Made by a program: the position numbers and the translations under genes
Assembly (NCBI GenBank): GCA_046296295.1
Contig: JBKBLG010000012.1
Coordinates: 33,514-97,513 of the forward strand
DNA length: 64,000 nt
Direction of reading: 5' to 3'
Origin: UBA10646 sp046296295
GTDB taxonomy: Bacteria; Bacteroidota; Bacteroidia; Chitinophagales; Chitinophagaceae
The notes under the pieces: model-generated
Seen by the model: the letters and a program-made list of their open reading frames with translations, nothing else
What the model was told of the DNA's origin: nothing
Database searches by the model: none
Shown here: positions 58,058-64,000 of the stretch, one piece after another
How the letters are laid out: each line of letters opens with the position of its first letter
Position numbering within the stretch: the first letter of the stretch is position 1

Positions 58058-61000
58058 TTAGAATTTCGCAGATACAGTTAAGCTATAAGTGCGAGGAATA
58101 GGAACAGCACCGAAGTCGATACCTCTTAAAATGGTGCTTTGGCCGCCAGCATTCACTTCAGGATCATAACCTTTATAGTTATCGATACTTAATAAGTTAC
58201 GGCCACTAAAGCTAGCAGATACATCTCCAAAACCTTTCACACGACCAAAGTTGTAAGAAATGCTCAACTCACGAAGTTTAACAAAGCTACCATTATCGAT
58301 ACGCCATTGTTCAATAGCATAGACACCGGCAATGTAACCACGTGGCAACTGGCCAAGTTGTTCTTTTTCGGCTTCTTTACCATTACCCACGCCTTGGCGT
58401 GTACGCCAGTCGGCATTGAACACATCTACCCCTTGCACCGCATCGATCTGCATACGGAAGCTCCACTTTTTATAAGTTACTTCGTTCACTAATGTAGCAG
58501 TATAGTCAGGGTTAGGATTGCCAATTACTCTTCTAAGTACTGAACCGCTTGGTAAGCCATTAGCATCGCGGCCGGGCGTGAATGTAGTAACACTATTTTG
58601 TACACCACGCTCTGTTTGTGGGATACCCGCAGCATTTTTAACTTGTTCGCCATTGCCATTCAAAGCAAAGAATGTTCCGTAAAAAACACCTATTGGCTGG
58701 CCTTCGATAATGGCTACAGGTGCACCACCATTGGTACTAAACAAGGTAAGTGCCTGACCAATTCTGTTAGCTTTATTGCGGTTTTGGTTGAAAATTCCGG
58801 TTACTTCCCAGCGTAAGTTTTTGTTTTGTACAGGCACGCCTGTTAACATAATTTCAAAACCCTTGTTTTCTAAGCTTCCGAAGTTATCTAATAAGCTGCT
58901 GAAGCCATTGCTAGGTGCAATCTGACGATTGATAAGTAAATCGGTTACTTTTTTATTGTACACATTTACCGTAAGGCTCAATCTGTTTTTTAAGAATGCT
59001 ACATCGGCACCGAATTCTATTTCTTGCTGACGCTCTGGCTTCACATTTTCATTGGCTTGAACGCTGCTGCCGTTTAAGGCTGTACGCCCTACAAAGCTGT
59101 TACTGCTATAGGTGTTAAAACGGCTATAGGCACCAATACCTGTTAGGTTACCGCTTTCGCCGTAAGCTACACGTACTTTAAACAAATCCCACCAGCTACT
59201 TACACCGAGTTTATTCCAATAATCGGTGCTGCTAATAATGTAGCTTGCACTTGCTTTGGTATACAATTGGTTGCGTTGGTCTTTACCAAAAACGCTACTA
59301 CCATCTTGGCGGATAGCACCTGTTAAGAATAAATGATTACGGTATTTGAAATTTTGTTGTACAAAAGCACCGCTAATACTGAGCTCGGTTCTTTCATCAG
59401 CTACGGGTAATATGGTACTTGCACCATTTACTGTTTGTACGAAAGGTGCTAAACCACGACCATGTAATAATGAGTAATTGTTACGCTCGTATTGCTGACT
59501 GTACCCTACTTGCGTGGTACTGTTCCAATCGCTGTTGATATCAATGTTATAAGTAGCATTAATATCGTGGTTGATTTGGAAGAACAAGTTGTTAGCTGTG
59601 CTGCTATAACCATTCTGTGTAGGATCGAGTGTTAAACCTCCGCCAAAGAATGCTGTGTTAACATTGTATGCAAATGGTGGTATAAAAGTTGTACCATTTT
59701 GTGCATAGTTATCGATACCCATGGTGTAATCGATTGTTAAGCGGTTGATGGGTTTTAATTTGATACCCATATTAGCCAACACACGTGAAGTACGCTGGCG
59801 CTGCTTAATATCTTCTATCACAGAAACGGGGTTAACACGGCCACGCTCACCAACAGCTCTAATATTTCCTAAAGCATCTCTTGTGAAAATATCGTGGAAG
59901 TTACCAATGATATTAATACTATTCATTGGACTAAAGAAGCTATTTCCATCGGGTTTTTCATTGGCCTGACTATTAATGTAGTTCACACCAAGACTGGCAG
60001 TAGCCCACTTGTTCAATACCTGCTCTACATTAGCTCTAAAGCTAAAGCGTTGGAAATCGGTATTGCGAATAATACCCTGATTAGAGAAGTAGCTACCGCT
60101 GAGGTAGTATTTGGTTTTATCTGTACCACCCATGATACTTACATTGTTATCAGTACCATAAGCCTTACGGAAGATATAATCGTTATAATTATAACGTGTT
60201 ACGGGAGTTGTATTAGAAAGTAGTGGTGTTTGAATGACATCTTGAGTATATACATCAGGAGAACCGCCAAATTTCACCGGACTTTGATTCACCTCTACTG
60301 CTTTACGCAATTCGCTCATCATTACACTAGAAGAGAAGCTCACCGTAGGAGCACCACTCTTACCACGCTTAGTAAATATTTGCACCACACCTGCATTAGC
60401 ACGGCTACCATAAATAGCAGCGGCTGCAGCACCATTTAATACTTCGATACGTTCAATATCGGCAGGGTTGATATCTACCATACGGTTTTGGCCTAGGGTA
60501 CCAACAAAGTTGTTACCATCGTAATTACCACTAGTATTGGTAACGCGGTTGGTGGCATTATTAACAATAACACCGTCTACAATATACAACGGCTCACTGC
60601 TACTTAATACTGAACTTATACCACGTAAGCGAACTGAAAGCCCGCCTGCGGGGTCGCCACTATTTTGTATAATTTGGGCACCTGCAGTTTTACCTTGTAG
60701 GGCTTGCAGCACGTTACCGGCGGCACCTTTATTCAGGTCGTCGGCCTTTACGGTACTTACGTAGCTACCTAGTTGGCGGCGTGTAGTACCCGCTGTAGTA
60801 CCAGTTACCACCACTTCGTCGAGGCCGGTAACATCGTCTTCCAGCACAACATCTACATTTTGCTGGACGCCGTTGAGTTGCACATCTTTGCTGGCTGTTT
60901 TGTAGCCAACACTAGAAACATTAAGCTTTGCCTTTCCATTGGCTTTGGTACTAAGTTCGTACACGCCTTGCATGTCCGTAACTGTAGCCGTGTTGCCAGG

Positions 61001-61159
61001 AGTAATCGTTACAGTAGCACTAGGCACCGGCTCACCTTTCTTATTGGTAACCTTTCCTCTAAGCACCGTTTGTGCTTGTAAGGTGGTTACGGCAGCCATG
61101 GCTACTACCAGTAACAGGGGCTTACTACGGAGTAGCCCAAGAGGGGTAACATCAAGCAT
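58058..61159 (-). CDS. SusC/RagA family TonB-dependent receptor
   Basis: A 1033-residue outer-membrane porin for TonB-driven uptake with SusD. The signal peptide ends near residue 30. A carboxypeptidase-like beta-sandwich follows (VLRGKVTNKKGEPVPSATVTITPGN), then the plug domain (GAAAAAIYGSRANAGVVQIFTKRGK). A long 22-strand barrel ends in the aromatic-rich SLTVSAKF. The RagA signature is the line VVTGTTAGTTRRQLGSYVSTV preceding the plug. An exact 14-bp element at 58963 encodes LTVN at RLSLTVNVYNKKVTDLL. The start is ATG 61159. First gene of the susCD pair. Confidence 0.95.
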   Translation of the reverse strand: MLDVTPLGLLRSKPLLLVVAMAAVTTLQAQTVLRGKVTNKKGEPVPSATVTITPGNTATVTDMQGVYELSTKANGKAKLNVSSVGYKTASKDVQLNGVQQNVDVVLEDDVTGLDEVVVTGTTAGTTRRQLGSYVSTVKADDLNKGAAGNVLQALQGKTAGAQIIQNSGDPAGGLSVRLRGISSVLSSSEPLYIVDGVIVNNATNRVTNTSGNYDGNNFVGTLGQNRMVDINPADIERIEVLNGAAAAAIYGSRANAGVVQIFTKRGKSGAPTVSFSSSVMMSELRKAVEVNQSPVKFGGSPDVYTQDVIQTPLLSNTTPVTRYNYNDYIFRKAYGTDNNVSIMGGTDKTKYYLSGSYFSNQGIIRNTDFQRFSFRANVEQVLNKWATASLGVNYINSQANEKPDGNSFFSPMNSINIIGNFHDIFTRDALGNIRAVGERGRVNPVSVIEDIKQRQRTSRVLANMGIKLKPINRLTIDYTMGIDNYAQNGTTFIPPFAYNVNTAFFGGGLTLDPTQNGYSSTANNLFFQINHDINATYNIDINSDWNSTTQVGYSQQYERNNYSLLHGRGLAPFVQTVNGASTILPVADERTELSISGAFVQQNFKYRNHLFLTGAIRQDGSSVFGKDQRNQLYTKASASYIISSTDYWNKLGVSSWWDLFKVRVAYGESGNLTGIGAYSRFNTYSSNSFVGRTALNGSSVQANENVKPERQQEIEFGADVAFLKNRLSLTVNVYNKKVTDLLINRQIAPSNGFSSLLDNFGSLENKGFEIMLTGVPVQNKNLRWEVTGIFNQNRNKANRIGQALTLFSTNGGAPVAIIEGQPIGVFYGTFFALNGNGEQVKNAAGIPQTERGVQNSVTTFTPGRDANGLPSGSVLRRVIGNPNPDYTATLVNEVTYKKWSFRMQIDAVQGVDVFNADWRTRQGVGNGKEAEKEQLGQLPRGYIAGVYAIEQWRIDNGSFVKLRELSISYNFGRVKGFGDVSASFSGRNLLSIDNYKGYDPEVNAGGQSTILRGIDFGAVPIPRTYSLTVSAKF
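58963..58976 (+). repeat. Interspersed 14-bp element, exact copy
   Basis: Inside susC; encodes LTVN within a natural SusC motif. Confidence 0.95.
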
Positions 61160-61216
61160 CGTTAGAGTAGTTTAATTTTCAAGAATCTGCGTAAAATTAA
61201 GTGTATATGTGGCTAA

Positions 61217-61230
61217 CCTTGCGGTAAATG
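61217..61230 (-). repeat. Interspersed element, one mismatch
   Basis: CCTTGCGGTAAATG in the gap between divergent susC and rlmH. Confidence 0.85.
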
Positions 61231-61354
61231 TTAAAAAAACACTTAAAAAAACGCTTAAAAAAGCATTTAATACAAAAAAAAATTGCAAAAAGCTGCAATT
61301 GCATGCCGAAATTTTCTTTTGAATGCAAAGGGTAAAGTTCCGACTTTTACCACC

Positions 61355-61828
61355 ATGAAATTTTTAATGGCATCTGTTGGTAAGCCTCATGATGTAATAG
61401 TGGCAGAGGGCATTAAAACCTTCACTCAACGCATGCAACATTACTTCCCTACAGATTGGTGGATTATTACGCCGCCTAAAAATGCCAATCATTTACCGGA
61501 AGGTGAGTTAAAAAAAGCCGAAGCCAACGCAATACTTGCAGGTCTACAACCCGATGATTACCTGATATTACTCGATGAACGTGGCAAGCAATTGAGTAGT
61601 GTTGCTTTTGCAAAACACATTGAGCAATTAGGCATTCAGGGTATTAAGCGAGTTGTAATACTAATTGGTGGCGCCTTTGGCGTACACGATACCATTTTTA
61701 AGCGTGCTAATTATACACTTAGCTTAAGCAGTATGGTATTACCACACATGCTTGTACGTTTGATAATTGCTGAGCAACTCTATCGGGCATGTACTATATT
61801 ACGTAACGAAAAGTACCACCACCAATAA
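61355..61828 (+). CDS. rlmH: 23S rRNA pseudouridine(1915)-N3-methyltransferase
   Basis: A 157-residue SPOUT-family methyltransferase (YbeA/RlmH) that methylates pseudouridine 1915 in 23S rRNA helix 69. It has LILLDERGKQLSSVAFAKHI, the knot motif VVILIGGAFGVHDTIFKRANYTLSLSSMVLPHMLVRLIIAEQLYRACTI and the terminal YHHQ that binds SAM. ATG 61355 begins MKFLMASVGK; an upstream in-frame codon is rejected. A one-mismatch element (61490) encodes HLPEG, with TAA of the element as GAA. Confidence 0.96.
   Translation: MKFLMASVGKPHDVIVAEGIKTFTQRMQHYFPTDWWIITPPKNANHLPEGELKKAEANAILAGLQPDDYLILLDERGKQLSSVAFAKHIEQLGIQGIKRVVILIGGAFGVHDTIFKRANYTLSLSSMVLPHMLVRLIIAEQLYRACTILRNEKYHHQ
61490..61503 (+). repeat. Interspersed element, one mismatch
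   Basis: CATTTACCGGAAGG in rlmH; the would-be TAA is GAA, giving HLPEG. Confidence 0.8.
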
Positions 61829-61835
61829 TGATCTC

Positions 61836-62465
61836 ATGAATGCAACAACACCCATTTTAACCATTGTTTTAATTGCAATAACTGCACTCACTTCTTTTCA
61901 GGCATTTAGCAAAACAGATATTATGGCGAAGTTGTGCATGTACCCTTACACCGTGCAACGTCAGAACGAATGGTATCGCTTTATCACACACGGGTTTGTA
62001 CATGCCGATACCAATCATCTAATTTTCAACATGATTTCGTTGTATTTTTTTGGGCGAAATTGGGAGTTAATCTATACCGGGTTTCTTGGCTTACCTAGCT
62101 TTAGCTATATCATCTTCTACTTACTCTGTATGATTATTGCTACTGTGCCAAGTTATTGGAGTAATAGAAACAACCCACGATACAGCAGTTTGGGTGCCAG
62201 TGGTGCCGTTTCAGGCATTGTTTTTTCAGTAATACTAATATCGCCATGGTCGTTGATATACGTATTTTTTATTCCTATGCCTGCCATTGTTTATGCTGTT
62301 CTATACGTTGGATATAGCATTTATATGGATCGTCAGCAACGCGACAATGTGAACCACAGTGCACATTTATGGGGTGCACTCGCTGGTATAGTAATTAGTA
62401 TTATTCTCAGACCTGAGGTAGCGAAGGTTTTTGTTAACCAATTGCTGCAGCCTAGCTTTGGTTAA
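61836..62465 (+). CDS. Rhomboid-family intramembrane serine protease
   Basis: A 209-residue membrane protein with six helices. The rhomboid marks are HADTNHLIFNMISLYFFG in helix 2, the catalytic serine in SLGASGAVSGIVFS and the catalytic His in NHSAHLWGALAG. It cleaves membrane substrates; target unknown. ATG 61836 (MNATTPIL) is chosen. It follows rlmH by 7 nt, and its stop overlaps the convergent tilS end by 14 nt. Confidence 0.93.
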   Translation: MNATTPILTIVLIAITALTSFQAFSKTDIMAKLCMYPYTVQRQNEWYRFITHGFVHADTNHLIFNMISLYFFGRNWELIYTGFLGLPSFSYIIFYLLCMIIATVPSYWSNRNNPRYSSLGASGAVSGIVFSVILISPWSLIYVFFIPMPAIVYAVLYVGYSIYMDRQQRDNVNHSAHLWGALAGIVISIILRPEVAKVFVNQLLQPSFG

Positions 62466-63816
62466 GTGGTTGCCATTGAATTTGTAATATTTGTCGGGTA
62501 GCATTGGTTACTTTAACCCGATCATCAATACGTCTGCCAACTAACCAAACAATCGTGCCTTTCGCATCTTGCAATACCCACTGTTGCTCTTTTTCTAGTG
62601 GCGACATTTTTTGGTCGATAAAGAAGCGGGCTAGTTTTTTCTTTTTGGCCAAACCAAGCGGATAAAAGTAATCGCCAATACGCCACTTACGAAGTACTAA
62701 AGGCCAATGAATAGTAGCAACATCGAGCAGGGCGGTATTAGCATCAGTATTGATAGTTGCTGTTTTCATTTGCGTAAGCGAAAAAACACCTCCGGCGAAA
62801 ACTACAGTAGCATCGTGCTGTTGAATAATGATATGCTCTGTAGCAAGTGCCGCAGTAGGCGTTAGTATAAGCCATCCACGATTCACCAATAAGCGATGTG
62901 TTTCGGTTGCAATAGTGCTACCATTCTTTGCCGTGAATAGCTTGGGCACTTCTTTCATTTGTGCAGCCGTAAAACCGTAGGGTTCAAGCCACTCCCATAA
63001 ATAAGTGGTTACATGCTCTAAGTGCTTCCAGCGTTTAATAGGTGTGTGCCAAGCATTGTTGTTAGCAATTAGTAGCGATTGTAATTTTTTTTGGACAGCC
63101 TTACGGTAAATGGCATACGCACCTTGCATACGTTGCGTATTATCGAAAATAGTAGCTTGTACTTGCGGAAAACGTTCTGCTATGGCCGGTAGTAATTGTA
63201 AGCGAATATAGTTGCGGGTGTACACAGTACTATCGTTGCTACTATCGTGTACATGAGGTATATTTTGCGAAGTTACATAGTGTTCTATAGCAGCTCTGCT
63301 AAACGGCAAAAGCGGACGAACAATACGGCGGTCGGTATCTTTTTCAGGTATACCAACGAGCCCTTTTATACCTGTACCACGCAGCCAATGCAGCATTACA
63401 GTTTCTACCATATCGTTAGCATGATGGGCAGTACATATCCAGGCGTGTTCAAATTGTGTTAACAGTTGGGCAAACCATTCGTAACGAATGGCTCGGGCAG
63501 CTTCTTGTATGCCCATACCATGCTGTTTAGCCCATTGTTTGGTATTGGCTTGATGATAAAATAGTGGTATCTGTTGTGCTTTAGCCCATGCTTGCACTGC
63601 TGCAGCATCGTTATTACTTTCTTGTTGGCGTAGCTGATAATTCACATGTGCCAATACTACCCTTTCGGGAAATAAACGATGCATCAGATGTGCTAATGCC
63701 ATACTATCGGCACCTCCGCTCACTGCAATAATAAAAATGGCTTGGTGGTGAATACCATGCTGTAAGTGTTGTTGCCAATGTTGCTGAAATGCTTGAAAAT
63801 GAAGCCTAGATTGCAT
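62452..63816 (-). CDS. tilS: tRNA(Ile)-lysidine synthase
   Basis: A 454-residue enzyme that changes C34 of tRNA-Ile (CAU) to lysidine so it reads AUA. The ATP pyrophosphatase loop SGGADS is at residues 33-38 (IAVSGGADSMALAHLM), with RAIRYEWFAQLL and CTAHHANDMVETVMLHWLRGTGIKGLVGI, the TilS-specific HAND motif. The C-terminal part has the TilS substrate-binding domains (WRIGDYFYPLGLAKKKKLARFFIDQKMSP). An exact 14-bp element at 63099 encodes IYRK. Confidence 0.95.
   Translation of the reverse strand: MQSRLHFQAFQQHWQQHLQHGIHHQAIFIIAVSGGADSMALAHLMHRLFPERVVLAHVNYQLRQQESNNDAAAVQAWAKAQQIPLFYHQANTKQWAKQHGMGIQEAARAIRYEWFAQLLTQFEHAWICTAHHANDMVETVMLHWLRGTGIKGLVGIPEKDTDRRIVRPLLPFSRAAIEHYVTSQNIPHVHDSSNDSTVYTRNYIRLQLLPAIAERFPQVQATIFDNTQRMQGAYAIYRKAVQKKLQSLLIANNNAWHTPIKRWKHLEHVTTYLWEWLEPYGFTAAQMKEVPKLFTAKNGSTIATETHRLLVNRGWLILTPTAALATEHIIIQQHDATVVFAGGVFSLTQMKTATINTDANTALLDVATIHWPLVLRKWRIGDYFYPLGLAKKKKLARFFIDQKMSPLEKEQQWVLQDAKGTIVWLVGRRIDDRVKVTNATRQILQIQWQPLNQS
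63099..63112 (-). repeat. Interspersed 14-bp element, exact copy
   Basis: Inside tilS; encodes IYRK (AIYRKAV). Confidence 0.95.
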
Positions 63817-63845
63817 ATGTGATACGAAACTAAAGAACTTATGGG

Positions 63846-63859
63846 CATTTACCGTAAGG
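63846..63859 (+). repeat. Interspersed 14-bp element, exact copy
   Basis: Upstream of tilS, 29 nt beyond its start codon, between it and the right-edge IS-like end. Confidence 0.95.
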
Positions 63860-63882
63860 TTTGTGATGGTTAATAGAGTGAT

Positions 63883-64000
63883 GAGGCTGTCTCAAAAGTG
63901 GCAGCCTTTTTTCTTTTTCACTAATGGGTGTTTGAAAAGTCTGTGAACTATATTGCTCTCAAATCAGTCTATAGGGTATGAGTAAAGCAGTATTCAAAAC
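63883..64000 (+). mobile_element. Possible left end of an insertion sequence
   Basis: GAGGCTGTCTCAAAAGTGG (63883-63901) resembles the terminal inverted repeats GAGGCTGTCTCAAAA often seen at ends of Bacteroidota insertion sequences. An open frame starts at ATG 63978 (MSKAVFK) and leaves the window, placed as a transposase would be. The other end is outside, so this is a motif-level call only. Confidence 0.4.

Noticed and set aside
61217..61354. A riboswitch or leader RNA before rlmH
   Set aside because: Only A-runs and one element variant are visible; no stem pattern.
920..63859. The 14-bp word as part of a CRISPR array
   Set aside because: Copies are scattered at irregular distances, in both orientations and within genes. 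There are no spacers of equal length and no cas genes.

Overview
The window is chromosomal DNA of a member of the Bacteroidota, most likely Chitinophagaceae. The evidence is several TAnnTTTG-type -7 promoter boxes with almost no Shine-Dalgarno sequences, a fused CcoN-CcoO oxidase subunit, a SusC/SusD pair, an L17 protein with a long Ala/Thr tail, and the gene order rpmJ-rpsM-rpsK-rpsD-rpoA-rplQ. Apart from one decayed patch and a possible IS end at the right edge, it is ordinary core genome. No CRISPR array or prophage was seen. One tRNA gene, Glu(TTC), is present.

Layout: 1-4.9 kb, end of an unknown gene, valS (with a 10-N assembly gap), a GNAT acetyltransferase, a SIMPL gene broken by an in-frame TGA, and an Lrp-type regulator. 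5-9.9 kb, ahcY, a thioredoxin/OsmC redox group, DUF4268, YdeI-like and M48 protease genes. 10-14.5 kb, plsY, prmA, pnp, rpsO. 14.6-20.1 kb, two glycosyltransferases, tRNA-Glu, gapA, pgk. 20.3-25.8 kb, lemA with two TPM-domain genes, an orphan HsdR-N protein, AMP nucleosidase, a double-NBD ABC ATPase, ssb. 25.9-27.3 kb, a retropepsin-like gene, then decayed remains of an IS4 transposase and an OprM-type efflux porin. 27.4-31 kb, glcD, an outer-membrane protein, a LOG protein, a GT2.

31.2-43.4 kb is a complete cbb3 oxidase cluster: ccoI, ccoS, ccoNO, ccoQ, ccoP, ccoG, ccoH, a SafE-like gene and a rhodanese. A convergent two-gene operon follows, encoding a PAS histidine kinase and a receiver-CRP/FNR fusion. 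Two FNR-like dyads lie ahead of ccoS, exactly 22 bp apart. 43.6-49.5 kb holds a sodium/solute symporter, an O-methyltransferase, a glucosaminidase-LysM protein, hpt, DUF6671 and carA. 49.7-53.5 kb is the ribosomal alpha operon. 53.7-64 kb holds two duplicated unknown genes, hmgA, a phosphodiesterase, susD/susC, rlmH, a rhomboid, tilS and a possible IS end.

The most unusual feature is a 14-bp word, CATTTACCGTAAGG, repeated 23 times exactly and at least 11 more times with one mismatch, on both strands throughout the window. It tends to abut stop codons and terminators, and it also lies inside conserved genes. Inside genes the exact word occurs only in frames without a stop (mostly LTVN, also IYRK and PYGK). 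In the two frames where the word would contain TAA, every recognisable copy has that codon changed to CAA, GAA or AAA. It resembles a DNA-uptake sequence or another genome-wide recognition word, and I know of no description of it in this group.
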